Below are positions 8,634-18,014 of a stretch of DNA of 30,595 nt, in pieces. Origin of the DNA: JAXMBX01 sp046349635 (GTDB lineage Bacteria; Planctomycetota; Planctomycetia; Planctomycetales; Planctomycetaceae); NCBI GenBank assembly GCA_046349635.1, contig JAXMBX010000056.1, forward strand, positions 1 to 30,595. Reading direction: 5' to 3'. Below the pieces are notes generated by a model. The model was given only the letters and a program-made list of their open reading frames with translations. It searched no databases and was not told the DNA's origin. How positions within the stretch are numbered: the first letter of the stretch is position 1; every line of letters starts with the position of its first letter. The translations under genes and the position numbers were made by a program.

Positions 8634-9933
8634 TTAACGCCCCCATTCGGGAAACGCTGTCAGCGCATCCAGAATGTTGTGTACTTTGTCGGTGTGCGCA
8701 TCCTCCTGCCAACCGCCGCGGTCCACGTACGTGGATTTGTCGGACGGACATCCATCGTTGTCCACGGCATACAGTGTCATATTGAGCGCCTGCCACGCCG
8801 TCCCCTTGTAGCGAGTGTCTCCGGTCGCCTTGGCATGCATCGCCAGTACCGCCCCATAGGTGGACAGAATCCCGCCCCACGGATCCAGGTCGTGATCCTG
8901 TTCCCCGCAGACCACGATTCCTTCCCGCACCGTGATGAACCTCCGATTGACGAATTCAATCAGCGTCTCCACGTCCTTACGCCAGTCGGGGTCCAGTTTT
9001 TCCCGTTCTTCCAACAGATACCGCGCCAGGTTCAACGGGGACCACGAGGTCCGATTGTCCGGTTCCGAATGGTCCTCGAAGAACTGCACCCACAGCAGGC
9101 CATCCTGCCGCCACACGGCGTTCGGGATTTGGAAATCCTTGATCCAGCGCCAGAGCTTCTCGCGCGGCTCTTTGAATTCCGTCTCCCCGCGCGCGATCAG
9201 CTTGTCGAACAGCCGCAGTATGAACGACATGTTCCCCGACACGTCCCCTCGGGCCGCTCCCGTCCGGTAATCCACACGAAAACGGCCACGGCGAATGCCG
9301 TGCATCCCCCGTCCCCATGTTCTTCACCAGCACCCGTGCATTCTGCTCCGCCTGCTTCAGGTATTTCTCGTCCTGAGTCTCTTCATACAGCAACACCAGC
9401 CGCATAGCCGGCAATTCCACCTTTGTCAGGTTGGATCTCATGCGGCTGGTCGTTCTGCGATCCGCAATCCGCCGGCTGCGGGAACTTCTCCCGCCAGCCC
9501 GTCGACCGAGAAAACCGCGGATACTTCCCTTCGTCCGGCGTCACGCTCTCCTTGACGAGATAATCCCCCATCAGCCGCGCAAACTGCAGCACCTGCGGAT
9601 TCTTTCTACCGGTGAACTGGTAATACTTCAGGTAGGAGATGATTCCCGTGCCGTTCTGAGTCGCAGGAATAAACGACGGCTGCGCTGCACCGCCGTGTAG
9701 TCCCCGTTCATGAACGTCATGTAGACAAACCGCGGATAGCCGTGCTCAATGGGGCACTTCGCATACCACTTCATCTCCCGATCCAGGGCATCCGTCCACG
9801 AAGTCCACGGCAGCAGGATTCCGTTCGCGTCGTATTTCGGAGGATGATTCCCCAGCATCCTGGGTTTTTCATTTCCAACTGCGACGCAAACGAACCACAA
9901 AATTGCCCTGATCTTCAGAACCCATTTGCGCAT
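8634..9933 (-). pseudogene. Frameshifted secreted alpha/alpha-barrel protein (glycosidase/lyase-like)
   Basis: Four consecutive frames on the minus strand join into one protein of about 430 residues. The joins are near 9650, 9430 and 9290. The start (ATG 9933) has a short hydrophobic signal-like segment. The middle continues through segments such as GTGIISYLKYYQF and GDYLVKESVTPDEGKYPRF, then AMRLVLLYEETQDEKYLKQAEQ. The C-terminal 223 residues are intact. Helix-rich, aromatic segments suggest a six-hairpin glycosidase-like toroid, but I cannot name a family or substrate. Between the breaks the protein sequence looks healthy. The third break is an extra T in a T-run, so sequencing error is likely. 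It lies 35 bases behind the equally broken mgtA-like gene. Confidence 0.7.
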
Positions 9934-9968
9934 CGCAACCTCGCTCTTTGTATCTCTTCAGATTCTTG

Positions 9969-12566
9969 CTACTGCTCAATCCAGTGCCTCTGCAGAAGCC
10001 ACATTTTAACCCCTTGCGTCAGTACCACATACCCCGCCAAGGTTCCCGCCAATGCTCGGCCAATATTCCCACGGCAGGGGACAGAACCCCAGAATCCCTC
10101 CCCATTGTCGTAAACGGCAGCCAGATCCCTGCTCCCATGATCAACGCCGTCGTGATGCATAACGGCCAGCTGGCCCGGCTTTGCAGGAACGGAATACGGT
10201 TCGTCCGGATCACGTGAATGATCAGCGTTCGCGTCAGCAGCGACTCTACAAACCACCCCGTCTGAAATAATTCTTTACGAGTCACGTCCCAGCAACCAAA
10301 TCCCACAGCAGCACAAAACGTCGTGTAATCAAAAATCGAACTGCACGGCCCCACCAGCAGAATGAACCGGATAATGGCATACATCACCAGTGCGGGTCGA
10401 GGCTTCGAAATCTGTTCAGGATCGACTTCATCCGCCGGAATCGGCACCTGCGAAACATCGTACAGCAGGTTGTTCGCTCGTGATCTGCAAGGGAGACATC
10501 GGAACGAACGGCAACATCACACTCGCTCCGACCACGCTGAAAATATTCCCGAAATTTGAACTCGCCCCCATCCGGATGTATTTCAGGATGTTGGCAAACA
10601 CTTTCCTCCCTCCCGCACCCCCGCCTGCAGGACCATCAAATCCTTTTCCAACAGGATCAGATCCGCGGACTCCCGGGCGATATCCACCGCCGTGTCCACG
10701 GAAATCCCCACATCAGCCACGTGCATCGCCGGAGCATCGTTAATCCCGTCCCCCAGGTAGCCCACCACGTGCCCCGACCTCTGCAACGCGACGATCACCC
10801 GTTGTTTGTGGGCCGGAGACATCGTGCAAACAACGTCGTTCGAGGTGCTACTTGCCCCAGCTTAAGATCCTCGACATCCGTTCCACGTCTGCACCGAGCA
10901 ATACCGCGTCCGCATCAATACCAACCTCACGGCAAACCTTTCCACTCAATACCCGTTGTCCCCCGTCAGAACCTTGACCTGAATCCCATTCCCGTTCAGG
11001 GCGGCGATCGCCCCCCGCGCCGTTCCTTCGGAGGATCCAGAAATGCCAGATACCCTCTCAGGATCAGATCTTCTTCATCCGCCGTCGAATAGGCCCCTTT
11101 GCTCTCCACGTCTTTATAAGCCAGCGCCAGCACCCGGAATCCGTCCCGGCTCAACTGTTCAAATTCTTGTTTCAAAGCTTCCGGAATTTCATGATTCATC
11201 GGGTGGAAGCCGCCATCCAGCTCAAACTGCGAACACCGCCGTGATGATTTCCTCCGGTGCCCCCTTGCAGATCAGCCGATGAAATTTTCCAGGACGCGTG
11301 ACCACGACCGACATCACACGTCGCGAAAAATCGAATGGGATCTCGTCCACTTTCTGGATAATCACCGGCTTCGACCCGTTCCTTCATCTCCGTATGCTGC
11401 AGGATCACCCGGTCCAGCACATTCTTCAGTCCCGTCTGAAAATGGCTGTTCAGATACGCCAGCTTCAGCACCAGGGTCTTCCTTCACTGCCACGTCGCAG
11501 TGCTTTTTCCAGAATGATCTGGTCCTGCGTCAACGTCCCTGTTTTGTCCGTGCATAACACGTCCATAAGCCCCAGATTCTGGATCGAGTTCAGCCGCTTG
11601 GATGATCACTGCTTCCCCGAGACATGGCCATTGCCCCTTCGGTTAGCAATACCGCCACGATCATCGGCAACATCTCCGGCGTCAGTCCCACCCCCACCGC
11701 CATCGCAAAGAAAAATGCCTCCCGCCAGTCACCTTGGTACATCCATTGATCACAAACACCAACGGGACCATGACCGCGATCAAGCCGATCATGAACCACG
11801 TGAGCCGCCCCACCCCCCGATCAAAACTCGTCGGCGGATGCGAATCGGCCATTGAAGCGGACATCCCACCCAGATACGTTTCTGCTCCCGTCACAACGAC
11901 GACCGCCGTCCCCGTTCCACGCTCCACGCTTGTCCCCAGGTAACAGACGTTGCACAGGTCCAGCGGGGTCGCGTCTTCACGTTCTTCCCGTCGAGCAAAC
12001 TTTTCGATCGGAAACGAATTCCCCCGTCAGGCTCGACTGCACCACGAACAGATCTTTACACGCCACGAGCCGAAGATCCGCGGGGATCATGTCACCCGCG
12101 GACAACTCCACGACGTCCCCTGGCACCAGTGCATCGATGGGGATTTCCTGACGTTCACCGTTCCGCACGACCGTCGCATGTACCTGGATCATCCGCCGCA
12201 GGTCGGCAGCGGCGGCTTCGGCCCGGGACTCCTGGACAAACCGCAGTACAACTCCCAATGCCACCATCACCAGCATCACGCTCCCGGCCCGATAGTCGCC
12301 TGTAGTATGAGGAAATTGACAGGACCAGCAGCATCACGACCAGCGGGTTTAGAATTGCCCGGCGCAACACTTGCCACGGGGTCTCCCTGCACTCCTTGAG
12401 CGATCCGATTAGGACCATACTCCTGCAGACGCCGTTCTGACTCTCCCGTCGACAGCCCCCGCTCGATAGTCTCTAACTGAACGTAAACCTCTGAAATCGT
12501 CTTCCGGGAAGCTTCCACCACTTGAGGTGAAACTCGGATGACAGCCTTGGATGTGGCAGCCCCCAC
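9969..12566 (-). pseudogene. mgtA: Mg2+-importing P-type ATPase (MgtA type), multiply frameshifted
   Basis: MgtA/MgtB proteins are type IIIB P-ATPases that import Mg2+ across the inner membrane. Fragments in all three frames follow the family order. The N-terminal GLSTGESERRLQEYGPN comes first, then LNPLVVMLLVLSI, the actuator region with a TGE motif near 12015, and GLTPEMLPMIV (M4). The phosphorylation motif CTDKTGTLT is at 11528-11554, KVLTGDN near 11000, GDGINDAP near 10740, and the C-terminal SIFDYTTF and LFQTGWFVESLLT. All hallmark motifs are intact, yet at least a dozen single-base shifts separate them, for example near 12395, 12305, 12015, 11735, 11610, 11215, 10820, 10610 and 10085. 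The start (GTG 12566) is approximate. It is either a pseudogene or, more likely, a functional gene spoiled by sequence errors. Confidence 0.85.
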
Positions 12567-13573
12567 GGGAAACGCCGCGGAAGTACCGATGGGGTTCGAC
12601 GTAGACCCGTCATACTCTCCGCCCCCAACTTCTGATCAGGGAATCGTACGGCCCTGGAACTCTGGTCCCCGGCCACTTTCATCTTCAGGCTGTAGATCTT
12701 CTTGGAGCAGGTCAGGTACAGGGTTTTCCCGTCCTCACCCCCGAATGTCACGTTCGAGCAGAACTCCGGAACCGGAATCAGCCCCAGTGACTTTCCGTAC
12801 GGGTCCGCCACCCACACTCCCCCTCGCCCTGTGAAGTAGGCATTTCCGTCCCCGTCGATGCACATTCCATCCGGAGCATTTCGGCGCGGTGTCGGCGGAT
12901 CGAAAAAGACATACCCCGGCCCCACGCTGCCGTCTCCCTGGATCGGATATGCCTTCCAGTGGGCCCGCTTGCTGTCCCCGACGTACAGCGTCTTTCCATC
13001 CAGCGAAACCTCCAGCCCGTTCGGCACTGGCATGTCCTGGATAATGACTTTCGCGTCACCATTCTTCCGCAGCACATACACCGCGCTTGCCTGCTCCTTT
13101 TTGAAGTCCGGATCGGTGAAGTAAATGTCTCCGTTCGGGGCCTCGACGACATCATTGGGCTGAAACAGTTTCGTGTCGTGCAGCAGGATCTGCACGTCAC
13201 TCCCCGTCATCGTTCCCAGTCCATAACTCAGCACCCGATGCCCATACGCCTGCGCGCCGAGCATCCTGCCATTCCGCGCCCGATACGTCCCGTTCACCCC
13301 TTCAGTCTGGTCCGCCCACACGCTGACGGCGTTGGGGCCTTCCAGCCGCAGGATCTGCGTCTGGTTTCCCTCACCGAACGCCGTGAACAACAGTTTCTTC
13401 GCCGTTGCATCCCACGTCGGCCCTTCGAAGAAACGGGGGTCCGCATATTCCTGGACCAGTTTCGCTCCGTCCGCCACTGTCGCGGGAAGCGGAAATTGCG
13501 GATCTTCTCCCCGCGCGACGGACGCCACACACAACGTGACGCAAACCCAGAAAACGGCTCTGACATTCAACAC
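12473..13573 (-). CDS. SMP-30/gluconolactonase-like secreted protein, C-terminus probably misread
   Basis: A six-bladed beta-propeller of the SMP-30/gluconolactonase/LRE family, which hydrolyses sugar lactones with a divalent metal. Residues 1-22 form a signal peptide (MLNVRAVFWVCVTLCVASVARG), so it works outside the cytoplasm. Family landmarks are EGPTWD, FQPNDVVEAPNGDIYFTDP, PNGLEVSLDGKTLYVGD and NAPDGMCIDGDGNAYF, which supply the expected metal-ligand Glu, Asn and Asp. The propeller ends near KIYSLKMKVAG. The last 45-50 residues read into the start of the mgtA-like gene and look unlike the family. A shifted frame near 12660 stops quickly, so a frameshift there probably removed the true stop. 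It lies 36 bases behind rny on the same strand. Confidence 0.8.
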   Translation of the reverse strand: MLNVRAVFWVCVTLCVASVARGEDPQFPLPATVADGAKLVQEYADPRFFEGPTWDATAKKLLFTAFGEGNQTQILRLEGPNAVSVWADQTEGVNGTYRARNGRMLGAQAYGHRVLSYGLGTMTGSDVQILLHDTKLFQPNDVVEAPNGDIYFTDPDFKKEQASAVYVLRKNGDAKVIIQDMPVPNGLEVSLDGKTLYVGDSKRAHWKAYPIQGDGSVGPGYVFFDPPTPRRNAPDGMCIDGDGNAYFTGRGGVWVADPYGKSLGLIPVPEFCSNVTFGGEDGKTLYLTCSKKIYSLKMKVAGDQSSRAVRFPDQKLGAESMTGLRRTPSVLPRRFPWGLPHPRLSSEFHLKWWKLPGRRFQRFTFS

Positions 13574-13609
13574 GGCAGTTCTCCCTGGCAGAAGCGACCC
13601 GTGCGGAGA

Positions 13610-15151
13610 TTACTTGGCAAACTCCACGTTCCGCGTCTCGCGCAACACCGTCACCTTGATTTCACCGGGATACGTCAATGTCTCTTCGATGGACCGCGCA
13701 ATATCACGGCACATCCGCGCCGCTTCCCGGTCGTTCACCTGCTGGGCATTCACGATCACACGGATCTCACGCCCCGCCTGAACGGCGTACACATGCTCGA
13801 CCCCCGGATAACCGCACGCGACCGCTTCCAGCTCTTCGAGACGCTTGATGTATTTCTCCAGCGTTTCACGGCGGGCACCGGGACGGGCTGCGGAAATCGC
13901 GTCCGCCGCGGCCACCAGCACGGTGTTCAGGTAATCCACGCGGATGTCATCGTGATGCCCCAGCGCGGCGTGCACCACTTCCGCTTTCTCGCCATATCTT
14001 TTGAGCAGTTCCGCTCCTACAGCGGGGTGCCCACCTTCCATCTCGTGATCCGCGGCTTTGCCGATGTCGTGCAGGAATCCGCAACGCCGCGCCATCGCAC
14101 CGTCCATTCCCAACTGTTCGGCCATCAGTCCCGTCAGGAATGACACTTCAATGGAGTGCCGCAGCACGTTTTGGCTGTAGCTCGTCCGGAAATTCAAACG
14201 TCCCATCAGGTCGAGGATCTTGTCGTGCAGGCCATGCACACCGGCTTCCTCAGCCGCCTCTTTCCCCAGACGGCGGATATGCTCTTCCATCTCCTTCTGC
14301 GTTTCCGCGACGATCTCTTCGATCCGCGACGGATGAATCCGTCCATCCTGGATCAGCTTGTGCAGCGCCATCTTGGCAGTCTCGCGGCGCACGTTGTCGA
14401 ACGCCGACACGATCACCACGCCGGGCGTATCGTCCACGATCACGTCCACTCCAGTCGCCTTTTCAAACGCCCGGATGTTTCGACCTTCACGGCCGATGAT
14501 CCGCCCCTTCATTTCATCCGTCGGAATGTCCACCGAGGAGACGGTTGTCTCGGACGTGTGCGCCGCCGCATACCGCTGGATCGTCATCCCGATGATTTCC
14601 CGAGCCATTTTGTCGCAGTTCTGCTTCAACTGCTGCTCGTGCTTCAGGATCACGCTCCCCGTCTCGTTTCGGAGCTGATCGTTCAACCGGCTCAGGAGCA
14701 GGTCAGTCCCCTGATCCTTTGTCAGGCCGGTGATTTTGAACAGTTCGTCCTGCTGGGCGCGGAGCGTCTTTTCGACCTCTTTCTCCTTGCTCTCCACCTG
14801 CTCGGTCTTTTCCGTCAGCTTTCGCTGCGTCTGCTCGAGCATCCGTTCCTTTTTCGCGATGTCCTGCTGCTGGTCCTCCAGCATTCCCTCCCGGCGGTCC
14901 AGACGCTTTTCGTGGTCCCGCAGTTCATCCCGAACCCGCGTCAGTTCCTTTTCCAGTTCCTCCCGCCGTCGCAGCAACTCTTCCTTGCCGCTTAATTCCT
15001 GGGCTTTTTTAATGTTCTCCGCGTCCCGCTCCGCACTTTTGACGATCTCATCCCGACTTTTATACGCCTGTCCGAGACGGAAGCGGTCAAACGCATACCC
15101 CACTCCTCCCCCGACTGCCAGCGCGATTAATCCCAATAACCAGGGTTCCAT
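13610..15151 (-). CDS. rny: Ribonuclease Y
   Basis: A membrane-anchored endoribonuclease that starts mRNA decay. The 513-residue protein has the standard order. An N-terminal membrane helix (about 4-21) is followed by a long Glu/Lys/Arg-rich coiled coil (about 25-135). A KH RNA-binding domain with GRIIGREGRN lies at 216-225. An HD domain follows, with NVLRHS near 328-333 and the metal-binding HD pair in FLHDIGKAADHE (His361-Asp362). GHHDD lies near 398-402. The length equals the family's usual 510-520. It starts with ATG and is followed closely by the SMP-30-like gene, so the two may share a transcript although no functional link is obvious. Confidence 0.97.
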   Translation of the reverse strand: MEPWLLGLIALAVGGGVGYAFDRFRLGQAYKSRDEIVKSAERDAENIKKAQELSGKEELLRRREELEKELTRVRDELRDHEKRLDRREGMLEDQQQDIAKKERMLEQTQRKLTEKTEQVESKEKEVEKTLRAQQDELFKITGLTKDQGTDLLLSRLNDQLRNETGSVILKHEQQLKQNCDKMAREIIGMTIQRYAAAHTSETTVSSVDIPTDEMKGRIIGREGRNIRAFEKATGVDVIVDDTPGVVIVSAFDNVRRETAKMALHKLIQDGRIHPSRIEEIVAETQKEMEEHIRRLGKEAAEEAGVHGLHDKILDLMGRLNFRTSYSQNVLRHSIEVSFLTGLMAEQLGMDGAMARRCGFLHDIGKAADHEMEGGHPAVGAELLKRYGEKAEVVHAALGHHDDIRVDYLNTVLVAAADAISAARPGARRETLEKYIKRLEELEAVACGYPGVEHVYAVQAGREIRVIVNAQQVNDREAARMCRDIARSIEETLTYPGEIKVTVLRETRNVEFAK

Positions 15152-15451
15152 AGGACATCTTCCCTTCTAGGTTCCCACGGCTCGCTGAGGGTCGAACATC
15201 GTGCTCGACCAGCCTTGCGGCTTCTCCGGCGTTCCGTGGCAAACTTCAAAACCGCCGATCGGAAGCTCTCCCTCCCGAACACCCAGCGGTCGGGGTGCGC
15301 AGGCATGCAGCTGGGAAACCGTCTCCCGAGGGAAACTGTCACCCGGCGGCATGGTGGGCTGGTCAGGGCGGGGATTTTGGTCTGGCAGACAGGAAAGAAA
15401 TCGACAACCGCCAGACCGGACGGAACAGGGCCGATAGAGCCTTGTTCATCC
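15152..15451. other. Non-coding stretch upstream of rny
   Basis: About 300 bp between the rny start and the second repeat copy. Short open frames exist on both strands, but none has a convincing composition or ribosome site. It presumably contains the rny promoter; I could not pick out a clear -35/-10 pair. Confidence 0.4.
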
Positions 15452-15539
15452 TCACAAAATGCGGTTGGTGATCAGGCTTGAGGCACAACGTGCCATTCAG
15501 TCTGCTTCGTCCAGAGCATTTTGTGAGATCGTCTTAGAG
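15452..15539 (-). repeat. Structured repeat, copy 2
   Basis: Same element as at 8457-8542, in the opposite orientation. Core 15453-15525 (73 bp) has the same CACAAAATGC/GCATTTTGTG ends and arms of 19 and 22 bases identical to copy 1. Its inner hairpin is unrelated in sequence (GGCAC-AAC-GTGCC, 15482-15494). On the minus strand it follows CTCTAAGAC (15531-15539), which holds the stop codon of the 138-residue frame ending at 15534. That repeats the arrangement of copy 1. Confidence 0.75.
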
Positions 15540-15950
15540 AGAGGAAAGGACGTGTCCGCCCCCTTGCCAGGCCACGTTCCAGAGAAACATCGCCTGTCGG
15601 GAAATCGGATCAGAATTGACCTGTGTCTGTGGCAGGACAGCGTCAGGGGACGATTGGACCACGGAAAATCCGCCGTGCGGACGGCAGCGATCCGACCACA
15701 AAGGGTCGAACTCACCGGAGGACATTCCATTCAGTGAAGCCCCCGGATGCGCATCTCCGCGCCAGCGAATGGCGTGCGGAGATCCCTCGGGGGACCAGCC
15801 AATCGTGTCACAACTCATCACGCCCGTGAAATCACCATCAACAACCGGCGCATCGGCAAACCACCGACGCAGCCCCCCATGGGAGGCTTCGGTCCATGAC
15901 AGCAATTGTTGAGAAAGCCATCCGTAAATGGCCAGCAGCAACTCAAGCAC
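15534..15950 (-). CDS. Hypothetical protein (138 residues)
   Basis: I do not recognise this protein. It opens with GTG two bases after a stop codon that closes what looks like the end of an upstream gene. It has a hydrophobic amphipathic start (VLELLLAIYGWLSQQLL) and then a Gly/Pro/Trp-rich body without a known motif. No strong ribosome site is visible. Its stop codon falls inside the sequence shared with the repeat behind the oxidoreductase gene, which mildly supports its being, or having been, a real coding end. It may be a remnant. Confidence 0.3.
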   Translation of the reverse strand: MLELLLAIYGWLSQQLLSWTEASHGGLRRWFADAPVVDGDFTGVMSCDTIGWSPEGSPHAIRWRGDAHPGASLNGMSSGEFDPLWSDRCRPHGGFSVVQSSPDAVLPQTQVNSDPISRQAMFLWNVAWQGGGHVLSSL

Positions 15951-15952
15951 GA

Positions 15953-16150
15953 TCAGTTGAATCCACGAGTTACGAAGTTCTGGACAGGCAAGTCAATAAG
16001 ATAGGTTCTTTCATCTCCCCCCGGCACAAACTCACCCGGAGGGCCTCACGTTGTAGACCATGTGAGACTCGTCTTCCCGCTGATCCAGATCACTGACCTG
16101 CAATCCCTCAAACTCATCCAGAGACGTCGGTCCCTGGCGAGATTTAGACG
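15953..16150 (-). pseudogene. Probable C-terminal remnant of a gene
   Basis: A minus-strand segment reads TSLDEFEGLQVSDLDQRED and then HMVYNV in one frame. It continues after a one-base shift near 16045 as PPGEFVPGGDERTYLIDLP followed by VQNFVTRGFN and a TGA stop at 15953-15955. Both halves have protein-like composition and would join smoothly. No N-terminal part is recognisable further up, where the plus-strand HAD gene begins. I cannot name the family. Confidence 0.3.
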
Positions 16151-16404
16151 CGTGCAGACGTGTGTTTGGATTATGAAGAAAACGACTTCTGCATCTTAAC
16201 AAACCCCATTTCACCGTCAACCAATTCGACACAGTCTTTTGCCCCATTTCGCTTTCCGTCTCCGTGAAGCGTCACGCGCGGCGGCAATCTCCCGGAAAAC
16301 GATCTATTTTGACGCGAGACCAGGCCCATGACGGTTTATCGCCGGCCCACCGCCGCTAAAATGAAGATTCACACCCCCCTCTTTGAAACCTTACTGAGGA
16401 ACCG
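16151..16404. other. Region upstream of the HAD phosphatase gene
   Basis: No gene seen. ATTTTGACGCGAGACCA at 16306-16322 contains a TTGACG box, and GAAGCGTCACGCGC lies at 16266-16279. Close matches to both occur together upstream of the permease (2315-2344). This may be a promoter or operator shared by the two genes. Confidence 0.3.
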
Positions 16405-17055
16405 ATGTCCCGGATACGTGCGGTCTGTTTTGATCTCGATGGCCTGATGTTCAATACGGAGGTGATCTTTAACGAAGTCGGACACGAACTGCTCCGCCGC
16501 AGGGATTGCCTCATGACTCCGGAACTGATCACGGCGATGATGGGGCGCCGTGCCCACGAAGCGATCCAGATCATGATTGACACGCATAGCCTTTCTGAAA
16601 CTCCCGAGGCGCTCATCGACGAATCGCAGGTGCTGTTCTTCGAACTTGCTCAGAACCGCCTGGAACCGATGCCCGGCCTGCACGAACTCCTCGGCGTCAT
16701 CGAAACACAAAACCTCCCTAAAGGGGTCGCCACCTCGTCAGCCCGCCCTTATCTCGAAAAAATTCTCAACCGTTTCGAGATGCTTCCCCGCTTCGCCTCC
16801 ATCCTCACCGCCGAAGACGTCACCCACGGCAAACCCCATCCCGAAATCTATCTGAAGTCCGCCGCACGCCTCGGTGTCGAGCCGCATGAAATGCTGGTCC
16901 TCGAAGACAGCCAGGCCGGGACCAATGCCGCGGCAGCGGCCGGCGCTTTTGTTGTCTCCGTCCCGCATGAACACAGTGCCGGACACGACTTCCAGAACGC
17001 CTCGCTCATTGCCACCCACCTCGCTGACCCCCGCATCCTGGAATTGCTGAATTAA
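16405..17055 (+). CDS. HAD-superfamily phosphatase (beta-phosphoglucomutase-like)
   Basis: A 216-residue cytoplasmic hydrolase of HAD subfamily I. Motif I is FDLDGLMFNTE, with nucleophile Asp10 and acid/base Asp12. A helical cap follows. Motif II is ATSSARPYLEK, the motif III lysine is in HGKPHPEIYL, and motif IV is LEDSQAG. Length and the DGL(M/L)xxTE form match the beta-phosphoglucomutase/phosphoglycolate-phosphatase-like group that acts on sugar phosphates. The exact substrate cannot be read. The gene stands alone between two intergenic stretches. Confidence 0.9.
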   Translation: MSRIRAVCFDLDGLMFNTEVIFNEVGHELLRRRDCLMTPELITAMMGRRAHEAIQIMIDTHSLSETPEALIDESQVLFFELAQNRLEPMPGLHELLGVIETQNLPKGVATSSARPYLEKILNRFEMLPRFASILTAEDVTHGKPHPEIYLKSAARLGVEPHEMLVLEDSQAGTNAAAAAGAFVVSVPHEHSAGHDFQNASLIATHLADPRILELLN

Positions 17056-17420
17056 GCAACCCACGCATATGTCTCCCGGCATGTGAACCTGCGCAACGAA
17101 ACTAGGCTCGGTAACGTGCTTGACGTTGGGCAGCAGACCGCCATGCGCCCCCTCCGCACATCGTGACAGTTCACCGCACATCTTCTCAATTCCTTGAGCG
17201 CGGTGATGCAAGATTTTTAGTGCGGCCTCTCTCCCGGAAAGTCCCGCGACAATTCTTTCCATTGAAAATGTGACTCCGGATTTCATCTCTCAGGGCACGC
17301 TACTTGCCTGATGTCCATGCCTCAGGGGAGCAGGGAGCCTTGCTGTTTGTAAGTTCCCTATTCACATCAAAACCACCCCATGACCGGGGCAAGTCCGTTT
17401 CGAACTCAAAAGGAGAGATC
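17056..17420. other. Intergenic stretch before the Cys/Gly-rich protein gene
   Basis: About 365 bp with no convincing gene. An open frame from 17304 runs in frame into the next gene, but the signal peptide and ribosome site place the real start at 17421. The region should carry that gene's promoter. Confidence 0.35.
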
Positions 17421-17882
17421 ATGAGAACAGGTGCTGCGAAGCTGTTCGTGTTGGGATGTCTGGTGTTTTCCGCCGTTTCGATGACCGAAGCCGGCTGGCG
17501 TCGGCGGTGCTGCTGCAATTACGGCGGCGGATACGGGTATGGAGGCTGCAACAGCGGTTGCGGCTCCTACGGGGGTAACTTTGGCTGCAATAATCAATGC
17601 GTTGGCGGTGCCTGTGCCGCACCCGCAGCTGCCCCCGCCCCCATGCAACAACGCACCAACTATCGCGACCCCAACATGCCGTTGGACCAGAACATTGCCC
17701 CGGCCAGCACTCCGATCCCCACACCGGCCCCCACATACGACAACAGCCCTAATCCTCCTCGCACCGGCGTGAACATTCAGACTGACACCAATCGGGTGAA
17801 TGTCCCCGCTCCGGCGGCTGCCCCGACGAATCCGGCTCCTCCTCCCGCTTCCGCCCCGAATCCCGACAACAGCGACAAATAA
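17421..17882 (+). CDS. Secreted Cys/Gly-rich, Pro-rich protein
   Basis: A 153-residue exported protein without a recognised domain. ATG 17421 follows AAAGGAGAG with a 6-base gap, one of the best ribosome sites in the window. Residues 1-24 are a signal peptide ending TEA|GW. The mature start is WRRRCCC followed by a Gly/Tyr/Cys/Asn-rich stretch (about 30-65) with roughly ten cysteines. The rest, from about residue 66, is Pro/Ala/Asn/Thr-rich and probably unstructured. Such a composition suits a disulfide-linked wall, surface or adhesive protein. A strong terminator follows, so the gene appears to be its own transcript. Function unknown. Confidence 0.75.
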   Translation: MRTGAAKLFVLGCLVFSAVSMTEAGWRRRCCCNYGGGYGYGGCNSGCGSYGGNFGCNNQCVGGACAAPAAAPAPMQQRTNYRDPNMPLDQNIAPASTPIPTPAPTYDNSPNPPRTGVNIQTDTNRVNVPAPAAAPTNPAPPPASAPNPDNSDK

Positions 17883-17924
17883 GCGGATACGGAACCGCGA
17901 CCATTGACGCACACCAGGAGTCAT

Positions 17925-17983
17925 CACGCTGCTGACCTGTGACCGGGGAAATCCTCGGCCGCAGGCGGCAGCGTGTTTTTTTT
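17925..17983 (+). terminator. Strong intrinsic terminator with inner stems
   Basis: An 8-bp outer stem (CACGCTGC 17925-17932 with GCAGCGTG 17968-17975) runs directly into eight T residues (17976-17983). Inside it, CCTG/CAGG and CCGGGG/CCTCGG can extend the fold. It ends the transcript of the Cys/Gly-rich gene. Confidence 0.85.
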
Positions 17984-18014
17984 ATTCAGTGTTCACCTCA
18001 GACGAGCCCGTCGA

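Noticed and set aside
9969..12566. Programmed frameshifting in the mgtA-like gene
   Set aside because: The shifts are too many and irregular, and no slippery-site/stem-loop pattern repeats. P-ATPases are not known to need it.
12959..14143. A 394-codon plus-strand frame opposite the SMP-30 and rny genes
   Set aside because: His/Arg/Pro-rich and antisense to two recognised genes.
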